Shown: positions 7,536-17,132, counted from the first letter of the stretch. The stretch is 64,000 bases of DNA from Xanthomonas arboricola pv. populi (GCF_002939945.1 NZ_MDEB01000002.1:220974-284973), one strand, 5' to 3'. Notes: generated by a model not told the origin, from the letters alone. Translations and numbers: made by a program.

Positions 7536-10500
7536 TCACGACTCCAGCGCAACGCTTGCCGGCGGCGTCTTCGACACGCCACGCGCACGTCGTACCAACG
7601 CTGCCGCGCCGTTGCTCATGTCATCGAGAATCGCGTAGATCGTCGGCAGGAACAGCAGGCTCACCACCGTCGAAAACGCCAGGCCGCCGGCGATCGCGCG
7701 TGCCATCGGGAAGTACGGCGGGCCGTCGCTGAACATCGTGGTGCTGGTCAGCGAGATCGGCACCATCGCCAGGATGGCGGTGCCCATCGTCATCATGATC
7801 GGCCGCAAGCGCTCGCGTGAGCCTTCGATCAGCGCCTGGGTGCGGCCCATGCCGCGGCGACGCAGGTTGTTGATGTGCTCGATCATCACGATGCCGTTGT
7901 TCACCACCACGCCCATCAACACCAGAATGCCGATGAAGGACATGATCCCGAACGCGGTGCCGGTGATCCAGAACAGCCAGAACACCCCGAAGATCGAAAA
8001 CACCACACCGCTCATGATCGCCGCAGGAAACAGCAGCGACTCGAACACCGCCGCCATCACCACGTAGATCATCACCAGCGCGATCACCAGGTTGAACACC
8101 ATCTGGCCCATCGCTTCGCCGTCGTCCTGGTAATCGCCGCCGTCGAAGGTGTAGCTGTAACCGGCCGGGAAACTCGTCGCCTTGAGCGTCTTTTCCATCG
8201 CCTCGCGTGCTTCCGGTACGGTGACCTTGCTGGCCAGATTGGCCTTGATCGTCAGCGTGGTCTGGCGGTTGGTGCGGCCGATCTGCGTGGCGGCCGGGCG
8301 AATCTGCACATCCACCAGGCTGAGCAACGGCACGCTGCGGCCGTCCTTGGTACGCACCGTGAAGCTGGCCAGGTCTTCCGGCTTGCTCTGTTCGGCGCCG
8401 GCAAAGCGCACCCACACCGGCACCTCGTTGTCGCCGCGGCGGAATTCGCGCAGCGGCGAGCCACGCAAGGCCAGGCCGACGAAGCTCGCCACCTGCTCGG
8501 CACTGAAGCCGAAGGCCGCCGCACGCTCGCGGTCCACCCGGATCGCCAACTCGCTGGTGCGATCGCCGGTGTCCACGTGCACATCGCGCAATTCCTTGCG
8601 CTGCGCCAGCAGCGGGATCACATCGTCGGCCAACGCCTGCAAGGCCTGGGTCGAGTCGCCGACCAGCTGCACCTGCACCCCTTGATTGCCGCTGCCGCCA
8701 TCGCCCTGATTGCCGATGCTGTAGTCCGCACGTGCCGAGCGCGGCAATGCCTTGCGGATCTGTTCCAGCAGCGGCGGCAGGTCCTTGACCTTGCCCGCGT
8801 CGAAGGTCACGGTGGTGCTGCTGCCTTCCGCCTCGCTGAACCACGAATAGATCTGGGTGATGTGGTACTTGTCGCGGTTGGCTTGCAGGTAATGCTCGAC
8901 CCGCCCGACCTCCTCGCCCATCTGCTCATGCGTGTACGAGCCTTTCCACTGGTACTGGATGAAGGCCTCGTTGCCGCCATCGCCGCCGAACATGTCGACC
9001 TTGGTCAACTTCATCGGCACCAGGCTGATCGCACTGACCAACACGATACCGGCCACGCTCCAGCCGCGATGGCCCAGCGTCCACGCCAGCACCCTGGCGT
9101 AACGGCGCTGCAGCCGTGCGATCACGCCGCGCTCGGAACTCACCATCGGCGGTGTCTTCATGCGCGCCGACAACATCGGAATCAGGCTGATCGCCACCAG
9201 CCACGAGGCCAGCAGCGACACCGAAATGGTGATCGCGATCTGCGCCATGAAGATGCTGATGTTGTTGGTCTCGCCGAACAGGTTCGGCACGAACACGATG
9301 CAATGGCACAAGGTGCCGGCGCTGAGCGCGATCGCCACGCTGCGCGTGCCGAGCAAGGCGGCCAGCTGCGGTCGGCCTGGCATGCGCTCGCGTTCCTGGT
9401 AGATGCTTTCCACCACCACCACCGCGTTGTCGACCAGCATGCCGACCGCCAGCAACAGGCCCATCATGGTCAGGATGTTGAGCGTGACGCCGACGAAATA
9501 CATGAAGCCCAGCGTGATCGCAAAGCAGATCGGAATCGCCAGCGTCACCATCAGCGTCGAGGGCCAGTGACGCAGGAAGAAGAACAGCACCGTGATCGAC
9601 AACAGCAAGCCCACCGCGCCGGCCTCGGCCAGTTCCGCCAGCGACGAGGTCACCGCCTTGCCCTGGTTGTCGATCACCTTGATCTGCACATCGCGCATTG
9701 CAGGTTCGGCGCGAATGTCTTCGACCTCCTTCAACGCCGCCCTGGACACATCCACCAGGTTGGCGCTGCGCTCCTTGTAGATATCCAGCCCGATCGCCGG
9801 CCGTCCATCCAGGCGGCGGCCGTAATTCATCCGCGTCGGCTTCAGCCGCACCTGCGCAATATCGCCAAGACGCAGCCCTTTTGCGTTGAGCACCAGCTCG
9901 CGCAACTCCTGCAGGTCGCGCAACTCGCCGATCGGCTGTACCCGAATGCGTTCGCCGTTGTCGTCGATCTGGCCTGCCGACACCGAAAAATTGAGTTTGC
10001 CCAGACGCTCGCTCAACTCATTGAGGCTGAGGTCGTGCGCAGTGAGCCGGTCTGGCGCGATCGCGATCTCCACTTCGTTCGGCGGTGCGCCGGAGATCTC
10101 CACCTTGGCCACGCCGGGAATGCGTTCGATGCGCCGCTTGAACTCGCGGTCGAGCATGTCGTATGCGCCGGTCAGGTCGGTCTGGCTGGCCAGGCGCACC
10201 TTGAGCACCGGCTCGTCGCTGCTGGACCATTTGTAAATGTGGAAACGCTGCAGATCTTCCGGAAAATCGTCGCGGATGGCATCCAGCCGCTCGCGCGCAT
10301 CCGATGCGGCGATGGCGATGTCGCGATCCCAGTCGGAGAACTCGATGAAGATGTTGGCGCCGTCGGCAGTGGCGGTCGAGCGCATGCGCTTGATGCCGGT
10401 CATCGTCGCCAGCGCCTCTTCGGCCGGCCGCACCAGATTGCGTTCCACCTCGTCCGGGGTGGAGCCGGTGTACGGCAATTGCACGAACAGGAACGGCGCG

Positions 10501-10622
10501 GAAATGTCCGGCAGCGCCTCCAGCGGCAGCCGGAACGCGGCAATCAGCCCCACCACCACCAGCGAGACGAAGCACATGATGGTGGTGACCGGCCGACGGA
10601 TGCTGAAGGCGGCAACGCTCAT
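7536..10622 (-). CDS. RND efflux permease, second of a pair
   Basis: A proton-driven inner-membrane exporter of the AcrB/MdtB type, 1028 residues from MSVAAFSIRRPVTTIM at 10622. The N-terminal TM1 is followed by LEALPDISAPFLFVQLPYTG and the periplasmic porter domain. TM4 reads LLLAVGMLVDNAVVVVES, with Asn where many pumps have a second Asp (VDD). The second half repeats the pattern (YVVMAAVFESLLFPAAIM, VVNNGIVMIEHINN). Its start overlaps the stop of the first RND gene by 4 nt. Two different RND genes behind one adaptor recall MdtABC, so a mixed trimer is plausible. Substrate unknown. Confidence 0.93.
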   Translation of the reverse strand: MSVAAFSIRRPVTTIMCFVSLVVVGLIAAFRLPLEALPDISAPFLFVQLPYTGSTPDEVERNLVRPAEEALATMTGIKRMRSTATADGANIFIEFSDWDRDIAIAASDARERLDAIRDDFPEDLQRFHIYKWSSSDEPVLKVRLASQTDLTGAYDMLDREFKRRIERIPGVAKVEISGAPPNEVEIAIAPDRLTAHDLSLNELSERLGKLNFSVSAGQIDDNGERIRVQPIGELRDLQELRELVLNAKGLRLGDIAQVRLKPTRMNYGRRLDGRPAIGLDIYKERSANLVDVSRAALKEVEDIRAEPAMRDVQIKVIDNQGKAVTSSLAELAEAGAVGLLLSITVLFFFLRHWPSTLMVTLAIPICFAITLGFMYFVGVTLNILTMMGLLLAVGMLVDNAVVVVESIYQERERMPGRPQLAALLGTRSVAIALSAGTLCHCIVFVPNLFGETNNISIFMAQIAITISVSLLASWLVAISLIPMLSARMKTPPMVSSERGVIARLQRRYARVLAWTLGHRGWSVAGIVLVSAISLVPMKLTKVDMFGGDGGNEAFIQYQWKGSYTHEQMGEEVGRVEHYLQANRDKYHITQIYSWFSEAEGSSTTVTFDAGKVKDLPPLLEQIRKALPRSARADYSIGNQGDGGSGNQGVQVQLVGDSTQALQALADDVIPLLAQRKELRDVHVDTGDRTSELAIRVDRERAAAFGFSAEQVASFVGLALRGSPLREFRRGDNEVPVWVRFAGAEQSKPEDLASFTVRTKDGRSVPLLSLVDVQIRPAATQIGRTNRQTTLTIKANLASKVTVPEAREAMEKTLKATSFPAGYSYTFDGGDYQDDGEAMGQMVFNLVIALVMIYVVMAAVFESLLFPAAIMSGVVFSIFGVFWLFWITGTAFGIMSFIGILVLMGVVVNNGIVMIEHINNLRRRGMGRTQALIEGSRERLRPIMMTMGTAILAMVPISLTSTTMFSDGPPYFPMARAIAGGLAFSTVVSLLFLPTIYAILDDMSNGAAALVRRARGVSKTPPASVALES

Positions 10623-13600
10623 AGCGCCTCCAGTCCGTCGGAGTTCCCGGGTGCCTGCGCACGCTGCCCGGCCATGCGCCGGCCGCGCTCCAGGTAATAC
10701 GCATCGGCGCGACGGTCCAGCAGGTCGTACACCACCGGGATCACCAGCAAGGTCAGCAGCGTGGACACCAGCAACCCGCCGATCACGGTGATCGCCATCG
10801 GCGCGCGCACCTCGGCACCTTCGCCCATCGCCACCGCCAGCGGCAGGAAGCCGAACAGCGTGCACAGCGTGGTCATCACGATCGGCCGCAAGCGCGAACG
10901 CGCGCCTTCGATCAAGGCCTCGCGCTTGGGCACGCCGTCCTCGCGCAACTGGTTGACCTTGTCGATCAGGATGATCGCGTTCTTGGTCACCAGCCCCACC
11001 AGCAGGATCAAGCCGATGAACACCACCACCGACACCGGCTTGCCGGTCATCAGCAAGGCCAGCACCGCGCCGACCATCGCCAGCGGGATGGTGAACAGGA
11101 TGACGAACGGATGCAGCAGCGATTCGAACTGCGAGGCCATCACCAGATAGACCAGGAAAATCGCCAGGCCGAACGCGAACAGCAGCGATTTCACCGATTG
11201 CGCCAGCTCCTCGCCCTGCCCGCCGATATGCATGCCCACGCCGGCGGCCAGTGGATCGTTGCGCACCATCGACTCGACCTCGCGCACCGCACCGCCCAGA
11301 TCCATGTCATGCAGGCTGGCGGACACGATCGCCACGCGGGTCTGGTCGGCGCGATGGATCTCGCTCGGCCCGGTCGTCGCCACCACCTCTGCCACCGCCG
11401 CCAGACGCACCGGCCGGCTGCTGCCGGGGTTGACGATCAGCTGCCGGATCGCATCCACACTGGCGCGGTCGCTGTGCTGCGCGCGCACCAGCACATCGAT
11501 CTTGCGATCGCGAAAGCTGTAACGCGTGGCCACATCGCCGCGCACCTTCTTGACGATGACATCGGCGATCTGGCGCGTGGTCAATCCCAGCGCACCGGCA
11601 CGTTCCTGATCGAAGCGGATCTGGATTTCCGGGAAGCCCTCTTCCACCGTCGACTTGACGTCGGCATAGTGGCCATTGGCCCGCAGCATCGCCGCCAGTT
11701 TCTGCCCGGCACGTTCCAGCTCGCCCAGGTCCTGCCCACGCAGCTCCACTTCCAGCGGCGTGGAAAAACTGAACAACGCCGGCCGTGCAAAATCCACCTG
11801 CGCCCCCGGGTGCCCGGCCATGCTGTTGCGCAGCCGCGTGGTGGCCGCCGCTTCCACTGCCGCGCTGCCGCCACCGGCCATCACCACGGTGAGCTTGCCG
11901 ATGTTCTCGCCGCTTTCGGTGGGATTGGCATCCAGCCGCGTGCCGCTGCCGCTGACGCCATACAACGAGGCGATGCCCGGGTCCTTGTCGTGCGCCAGCT
12001 GCAACTCGCGCACCAGCGCGTCGGTCTGCGCCAACGGCGTACCGGAAGGCAGCTTCACGGTCATTTCGAAGCGGTCCTGCGCCAGCTGCGGAATCAGGTC
12101 CGCCCCCAGCATCGGCACCAGCAACACGGTGCCGATAAACGCGGCAGCCGCCAGTCCCAGCACCAGGCCGGGCCGCCGTAACGCCGCCGGCAGCATCGCC
12201 AGATAGCCACGCTCGGCGCGGCCATACGGCGCCATCGCCAGATCGCTGGCCTTGCGCATCACCGGCGACACCACCCGTGCGATGCCGCGCCACAGCTTGA
12301 CCACCGCCCATGCAACCGCGAAGAACGCATAGCGCACGCTCGCGCCGGCCCCGCGCCGGCCGGCGGCCACCGGCTTGAGCCAGCGTTGTTGCGGCTGCCA
12401 CTGCGGGTGGCTCGGCTCGTCCGGGAATGCCATCGGCGGCGCGCCCTTGAGCGAACTCAGCATCGGGATCAGCGTCATCGACACCACCAGCGAGATCGCG
12501 ATCGCGATCGCCACGGTCAGCGCCTGGTCGCGGAACAGCTGCCCGGCGATGCCCTCGACAAACACCAGCGGCAGGAACACCGCGATCGTGGTCAGCGTCG
12601 AGGCCATCACCGCCATGCTCACTTCACGGGTGCCGGCAATCGCGGCATCCAGCACGCTCAGGCCGCGCTCGCGCGCCTTGGCGATGCTTTCCAGCACCAC
12701 GATCGAATCGTCCACCACCAGCCCGGTGGCCAGCGCCAGCCCGCCCAGCGACATCACGTTGAGGCTCAGGCCCAACTGGCCCATGAAAAAGAACGTGGTG
12801 ATGATCGACACCGGCAGCGACAGGCTGATCACGAAGGTGCTCCAGCCATCGCGCAGGAACAGGAAGATGATCAGGATCGCCAGCACCCCGCCGATCACCG
12901 CATCCTTCTTGACGTCGCTGATCGCGTGCTCGATGAAGTGCGACTGGTCCTCGATGGTGGTGATCTCCACATCGCCCGGCACGGTCGCCTTCAACTGCTC
13001 CAGCCGCTTGCGCAGCGCTGCGGCGGTGGACACGGTGTTGGCGTCGCCTTCCTTGTAGATCGCCAGCTCCACCGCTTCCTTGCCGCCCAGGCGGATGATC
13101 GCCTCGCGCTCCTTGTAGCCCTGGCGCACCTCGGCCACATCTTTCAATCGCACCGGCATGCCGCCGGCAATACTGCTGCTCGCTGCCGACGAGGTGCTCT
13201 GCACTTCGGCCGCCGCGGCCAGCGCCGCCTGCGACCCGGTGGACGCGGCGATCGCATACATCTGCTGCATCGCCGCCTCCGCCGCGCTGCCGCTGCTGCT
13301 CTGCGTGGTCACCAGCATGTTGCGGATCTCGTCCAGATCCACGAACTGGTTGACCGTGCGCACCAGGTACCGCTGCGAGCCTTCTTCCAGCCGGCCGCCG
13401 GAGATGTTGACGTTCTCCTCCTTGAGCCGGGTGATCACGTTGTCGATCGGCAGGTTGAGCTGGGCCAGCTTCTGCTGATCGATATCGACCTGGATCTCGT
13501 CCTCCAGCCCGCCGCCGACCTTGACCGCGGCCACGCCGGCCACCGGTTCGAGCTTCTTTTTCAGATCCTCGTCGGCATAGCGACGCAAGCCGGTGAGCTG

Positions 13601-14128
13601 GCGGATCGCATCGCTGTCGGAGGACGGCGCCTGCTTCGGCGACAACGCCAGCCGCATGATCGGCTCGGTCGACGGATTGAAGCGCAGCAGCACCGGCGGT
13701 TTGGTTTCCAGCGGCAACGACAGGGCTTCCATCTTGTCGCGCACTTCCAGGCTGGCCTGGTCCATGTTGGTGCCCCAGGCGAACTCCAGCACCACATCGC
13801 TCTGCCCGGTGCGCGAGATCGACTTGAGCTTGCGCAGGTTCTTGACCACGCCGACCGCTTCTTCCACCGGCTCGGTCACCAGCGTCTCGATTTCCGCCGG
13901 CGCCGCGCCGGTGTATTCGGTGCGCACGGTCAGCGTGGGATAGCTCAGATCCGGCAGCAGATTGACCTTGAGACTGCGCAAGGCGATCAGCCCGAACAGC
14001 AGCATGGTCACGGTGATCATCGCGATGGTCACCCGCCGCCGCGTGGCGAAGGCCACCAGACCGCCGCCGCCGGGCAACGGCGCATGCGGGTCGTGCACGG
14101 GGCCGTGCGGGTTGCCGTGATCGCTCAT
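10619..14128 (-). CDS. RND efflux permease, first of a pair, with Ala/Ser-rich insertion
   Basis: Inner-membrane RND exporter of 1169 residues, longer than the usual 1030-1050. The canonical TM4 motif LALATGLVVDDSIVVLESI is present. Two additions explain the length: an Ala/Ser/Gln-rich insertion at about residues 275-323, inside the first porter domain just before MPVRLKDVAEV, and an extended Trp/Arg-rich linker after TM6 (from SLKGAPPMAFPDEP to AALRRPG). The N terminus MSDHGNPHGPVHDPHAP carries four histidines in the cytosolic tail. It overlaps the adaptor gene upstream and the second RND gene downstream by 4 nt each. Substrate unknown; no outer-membrane factor gene adjoins. Confidence 0.93.
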   Translation of the reverse strand: MSDHGNPHGPVHDPHAPLPGGGGLVAFATRRRVTIAMITVTMLLFGLIALRSLKVNLLPDLSYPTLTVRTEYTGAAPAEIETLVTEPVEEAVGVVKNLRKLKSISRTGQSDVVLEFAWGTNMDQASLEVRDKMEALSLPLETKPPVLLRFNPSTEPIMRLALSPKQAPSSDSDAIRQLTGLRRYADEDLKKKLEPVAGVAAVKVGGGLEDEIQVDIDQQKLAQLNLPIDNVITRLKEENVNISGGRLEEGSQRYLVRTVNQFVDLDEIRNMLVTTQSSSGSAAEAAMQQMYAIAASTGSQAALAAAAEVQSTSSAASSSIAGGMPVRLKDVAEVRQGYKEREAIIRLGGKEAVELAIYKEGDANTVSTAAALRKRLEQLKATVPGDVEITTIEDQSHFIEHAISDVKKDAVIGGVLAILIIFLFLRDGWSTFVISLSLPVSIITTFFFMGQLGLSLNVMSLGGLALATGLVVDDSIVVLESIAKARERGLSVLDAAIAGTREVSMAVMASTLTTIAVFLPLVFVEGIAGQLFRDQALTVAIAIAISLVVSMTLIPMLSSLKGAPPMAFPDEPSHPQWQPQQRWLKPVAAGRRGAGASVRYAFFAVAWAVVKLWRGIARVVSPVMRKASDLAMAPYGRAERGYLAMLPAALRRPGLVLGLAAAAFIGTVLLVPMLGADLIPQLAQDRFEMTVKLPSGTPLAQTDALVRELQLAHDKDPGIASLYGVSGSGTRLDANPTESGENIGKLTVVMAGGGSAAVEAAATTRLRNSMAGHPGAQVDFARPALFSFSTPLEVELRGQDLGELERAGQKLAAMLRANGHYADVKSTVEEGFPEIQIRFDQERAGALGLTTRQIADVIVKKVRGDVATRYSFRDRKIDVLVRAQHSDRASVDAIRQLIVNPGSSRPVRLAAVAEVVATTGPSEIHRADQTRVAIVSASLHDMDLGGAVREVESMVRNDPLAAGVGMHIGGQGEELAQSVKSLLFAFGLAIFLVYLVMASQFESLLHPFVILFTIPLAMVGAVLALLMTGKPVSVVVFIGLILLVGLVTKNAIILIDKVNQLREDGVPKREALIEGARSRLRPIVMTTLCTLFGFLPLAVAMGEGAEVRAPMAITVIGGLLVSTLLTLLVIPVVYDLLDRRADAYYLERGRRMAGQRAQAPGNSDGLEAL

Positions 14129-15258
14129 GAGCGTTTCCCGTCGCTGCCGGTCGCAGGTGCCGCAGCCGCAACCGGCTTGCGATCGGGCTGGCCGATGACC
14201 TGCACCGCGGTGCCATCGCGCAGTGCCACCTTGCCAGCGGTGACCACCTGGTCGCCTTCCTTCAGGCCTTGCCGCACTTCCAGCCACGGACCTTCGGCAT
14301 AACCGAGTTTCACCGGCACCCGGCTGGCCTTGCCGTTGCGCACCACGAACACCGCCGGCTCGCCATCGTCCAGCAGCGCCAGGCGCGGGATCACCAACGC
14401 GTCCTTGCGCTGGTCGTAGTCGATGCGGATGCGCCCGAACATGCCCGGCTGCAGCGCTTCGGCGCCCTGGCCGAACGCACAGATCACCCGGAAGGTGCCG
14501 CTGCCCGAATCCACCACCGGCGCGATGCGATCGACTTTGCCGATGAACTGCTGGCCGGGCAAGGCATCGGCCAGCAAGGTCACCGGCTGGCCGGATTTGA
14601 GCGTGGCCAATTCGCGCTCGGGCACATTGAGCGTGGCTTCCAGCTGCGAGTCGTCGACGATGCGGAAGATCGGCGTGTTGATCTGCACGAAGTTGCCGGT
14701 CTTGATCGAGCGCGAGGCGATCACCCCGGAAATCGGCGCCTGCACCGTGGTGTAGGACAGTTCCAGCGATGCCAGGCGGTGCTGCGCGCGGCTGTTTTCG
14801 ACATCGAACTTGAGCTGGTCGACATCGGCGGCACTGACCAATTGCTGCCCCACCAACTGGGTGGCACGGCGGTAGCTGTTTTCCAGCTTGCGCAGCTGCG
14901 CTTCGCTTTGCGCCACCGCCAGATGCGCGCGGTCCGGATCCAGGCGGACCAGCGCCTGGCCCGCGGACACCTTCTGCCCCTCTTCCACCATCACCGCCAG
15001 CGCCACGCCGGAGGTCTTTGCCACCACCTGTGCTTCGGCACGCGGCTCCAGTGCGGCGGTGCCGATATAGCTGGCCGCCACCGCACGGCGTGCGGCCTTG
15101 GCAATTTCCACCGGCACCGCGTCGACGCTCTTCTTTTCCTCGGCCGCCTTGGCCTCGCCATCTCCGGCCTTGCAACCGCCCAGCAACAAACTTGTGGTGA
15201 TCAACAGTGCCGCGGCGCAGGTTCCGCTGCGGCCGGGCAAAAAGGAGAGTGGCGACAT
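14125..15258 (-). CDS. RND efflux periplasmic adaptor, lipoprotein
   Basis: Membrane fusion protein of 377 residues linking the RND pumps to an outer-membrane channel. The signal sequence ends in a lipobox LLLGGCK (Cys near residue 29), so it should be anchored in the inner membrane by a lipid. Then come the lipoyl-like half motif (AEAQVVAKTSGVALAVMVEEGQKV), a coiled-coil hairpin, the second half motif with TTVQAPISGVIASRSIKTGNFV, and the beta-barrel domain. It is the first gene of the three-gene minus-strand operon; the promoter should lie in the 200-bp gap before the divergent cytochrome gene. Confidence 0.93.
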   Translation of the reverse strand: MSPLSFLPGRSGTCAAALLITTSLLLGGCKAGDGEAKAAEEKKSVDAVPVEIAKAARRAVAASYIGTAALEPRAEAQVVAKTSGVALAVMVEEGQKVSAGQALVRLDPDRAHLAVAQSEAQLRKLENSYRRATQLVGQQLVSAADVDQLKFDVENSRAQHRLASLELSYTTVQAPISGVIASRSIKTGNFVQINTPIFRIVDDSQLEATLNVPERELATLKSGQPVTLLADALPGQQFIGKVDRIAPVVDSGSGTFRVICAFGQGAEALQPGMFGRIRIDYDQRKDALVIPRLALLDDGEPAVFVVRNGKASRVPVKLGYAEGPWLEVRQGLKEGDQVVTAGKVALRDGTAVQVIGQPDRKPVAAAAPATGSDGKRS

Positions 15259-15462
15259 CGTCGTGTCCTAGTGGATGCGTGAACAGGTGTTGTAGGCAAG
15301 TAGACCACCAGGACGATGACGTCGCCAATGCGCCAAAGGTCATGGTCCGTTCAAGTTCGCCTATTCACCCCGTTTGCGCGGGGCCAAATCGCAGGCATAC
15401 TCGGACCGGTTCCGTCATGCCCCCACGTGCGGACGTTCAATCAGTCTTCCGGATACGAAACC

Positions 15463-15855
15463 ATGCGCCCGCAGCCGCTCGCCGCTTGTCTCGCTCTGGT
15501 CGTCTTCCTGCCGTTTGGGGGCGCATCAGCGACACCGTCAGTCCCACCAGCCGCACCCGCCACGCCTGCGCCCGCTGCGGTGGCAACCACACCCGCAGCG
15601 CTCACCGGCAACCCGTCCAACGGCCGCTTGCTGGCCTATACCTGTCAGGGTTGCCACGGCGTCACCGGCTACAAGAACGCCTATCCCAGTTATCGCGTGC
15701 CCAAGATCGGCGGCCAGTCCAGTCAGTATCTGACCCAGGCGCTGACCGAGTACCGCCAGGGCAAACGCAAGCATCCCACCATGCAAGCGCAGGCGCAGAG
15801 CTTTTCCGAGCAGGACATCGCCGACATCTCCGCCTACCTGTCCACCCTCAAATAA
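15463..15855 (+). CDS. Exported mono-haem cytochrome c (c4/c553-like)
   Basis: 130-residue periplasmic electron carrier. A signal peptide (MRPQPLAACLALVVFLPFGGASA) is followed by a Pro/Ala-rich linker and one haem-binding CQGCH near residue 63. The pattern YPSYRVPKIGGQSSQYL and the C-terminal FSEQDIADISAYLSTL match one half of a cytochrome c4. The start ATG 15463 was preferred over in-frame upstream starts because it begins the signal peptide directly. It lies 8 bp before a second cytochrome gene of the same type. Confidence 0.88.
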   Translation: MRPQPLAACLALVVFLPFGGASATPSVPPAAPATPAPAAVATTPAALTGNPSNGRLLAYTCQGCHGVTGYKNAYPSYRVPKIGGQSSQYLTQALTEYRQGKRKHPTMQAQAQSFSEQDIADISAYLSTLK

Positions 15856-15863
15856 GCGCCCAC

Positions 15864-16325
15864 ATGCCGAACGCCCTGCACGCTCCGCGTCTAGCCATCG
15901 TCCTGGTCGCTGCCCTGATGGTGGCGGCCTGCTCCCAATCCCAGGTGGAGTCCACCGATCGTTCCGCTGGCGATGCCGGCCACGCCAGCGGCGAACATGG
16001 CTCCGGTTCGTCCGCCGGGCTGCCGACCGGGCGCGCCGACGCCGGCGACAAGCTGGCACACGCGAAAGGCAAGGCCACCGGCCAGAGCTGCATCGATTGC
16101 CACGGCGCCGACGGCAACGCACCCATCGACCCCAGCTATCCCAAGCTCGGCGGCCAGTACGGCGACTATCTTGCGCACGCCTTGCAGGCCTACCGCAGCG
16201 GCGATCGCCAGCACCCGCTGATGACGGCACAGGCCACGGCGCTGAGCGATCAGGACATTGCCGATTTGGCCGCCTACTTCGGCACACGGCAGACGCAGCT
16301 GCGCGACCTGCACGGTGTCAACTGA
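15864..16325 (+). CDS. Lipoprotein mono-haem cytochrome c
   Basis: 153-residue c-type cytochrome with a lipoprotein signal (LVAALMVAACSQ; Cys near residue 22), a Ser/Gly/His-rich linker and one haem site CIDCH near residue 83. The core (YPKLGGQYGDYLAHALQAYRSG, then LSDQDIADLAAYF) is clearly homologous to the gene just upstream. Together they look like the two halves of a di-haem cytochrome c4 encoded separately, one soluble and one membrane-anchored. Redox partners cannot be told from the sequence. Confidence 0.87.
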   Translation: MPNALHAPRLAIVLVAALMVAACSQSQVESTDRSAGDAGHASGEHGSGSSAGLPTGRADAGDKLAHAKGKATGQSCIDCHGADGNAPIDPSYPKLGGQYGDYLAHALQAYRSGDRQHPLMTAQATALSDQDIADLAAYFGTRQTQLRDLHGVN

Positions 16326-16382
16326 GCGCAGACGCGCACTGTGCCCCGCGCACGCTGCGTCTCATTCGGAATGAAAAAGCAC

Positions 16383-16411
16383 TTGCGCGAACATTAACAG
16401 GCCGCTATCAT
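16383..16411 (+). promoter_or_regulatory. Promoter of first tRNA pair
   Basis: TTGCGC (16383-16388), a 17-nt spacer and TATCAT (16406-16411) form a good sigma-70 promoter. It ends 17 nt before the mature 5' end of tRNA-Ala, as expected for a short tRNA leader. Confidence 0.6.
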
Positions 16412-16428
16412 TTCGTTCTCAGTTTCGT

Positions 16429-16504
16429 GGGGCCATAGCTCAGCTGGGAGAGCGCCTGCATGGCATGCAGGAGGTCGGCGGTTCGATCCCGCCTGGCTCC
16501 ACCA
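16429..16504 (+). tRNA. tRNA-Ala(GGC), copy 1
   Basis: 76-nt cloverleaf beginning GGGGCCATAGCTCAGCTGGG. The anticodon stem-loop is CCTGC-ATGGCAT-GCAGG, giving anticodon GGC. The T-arm is GGCGG-TTCGATC-CCGCC, and the 3' CCA is encoded. It is identical to the copy at 17133-17208. Confidence 0.98.
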
Positions 16505-16549
16505 CTCCTGGCTTAGGCCGTCAGGATGACAACTCGGGTTTTGATACGC

Positions 16550-16625
16550 GTCCCCATCGTCTAGAGGCCTAGGACACCACCCTTTCACGGTGGACACCGG
16601 GGTTCGAATCCCCGTGGGGACGCCA
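16550..16625 (+). tRNA. tRNA-Glu(TTC), copy 1
   Basis: 76-nt cloverleaf beginning GTCCCCATCGTCTAGAGGCC. The anticodon stem-loop is CCACC-CTTTCAC-GGTGG, giving anticodon TTC. The T-arm is CGGGG-TTCGAAT-CCCCG, and the encoded CCA ends at 16625. It lies 45 nt after tRNA-Ala and before a strong terminator, so the two are probably one transcript. Confidence 0.98.
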
Positions 16626-16634
16626 ATCATCTGA

Positions 16635-16663
16635 AAGCCCCGGCACTGCCGGGGCTTTTTTTT
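16635..16663 (+). terminator. Rho-independent terminator after tRNA-Glu copy 1
   Basis: AAAGCCCCGG-CACTG-CCGGGGCTTT stem followed by a run of T, starting about 10 nt after the tRNA. Confidence 0.9.
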
Positions 16664-17084
16664 GCGTGTTTTTCAGCATCGATTGCGTGCGCGGTGATTT
16701 GCGCACGACGCTCCTGGTGTGGCGTGTCGATCTGTCGATATCGATGACGCAACCGCTCCGCATCATCGCAGTGCGACTTGGACCTTTGCACCGCATCTGC
16801 TGCGGTTGCCAGCACCGCTACGCGCAGGGCGTCGAAAGCAGACGCAGCATGTTGCGATGCTGATCGACTCTTGCGCGAAGACTGTCGCACCTGAGCAGCC
16901 CGTGGAAGGACGTCACAGCCACTGCATCGTCAGTCTCTATGCCATCAAGCCATCGCCCCTATAGACGACACTGCGATTGATCAGTCTGCGACGCGCGAAC
17001 GCATCGACTGCTTGCGAAGGCAGGCGCCATGTCGATCGATGCCGCTGGCGAATCCGTCGAGCAAACTTTTTTTGCACGCACCAC
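16664..17084. other. Spacer between the two tRNA pairs
   Basis: About 420 bp with no gene I can support. The short open frames have no ribosome-binding site or recognisable protein pattern. The promoter of the second tRNA pair follows it. Confidence 0.5.
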
Positions 17085-17113
17085 TTCCCAAGCGTCATCG
17101 ATGTCGCTATGAT
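17085..17113 (+). promoter_or_regulatory. Promoter of second tRNA pair
   Basis: TATGAT (17108-17113) is a strong -10 with a weaker -35, TTCCCA (17085-17090), 17 nt upstream. It ends 19 nt before the tRNA-Ala copy, similar to the spacing at the first pair. Confidence 0.5.
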
Positions 17114-17132
17114 CGCCGGCTCGCAGCATCGT

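Noticed and set aside
7875..10697. 940-codon plus-strand frame across the RND permease gene
   Set aside because: It is an antisense shadow of an RND gene with complete motifs; the translation is His/Gln/Arg-rich low complexity.
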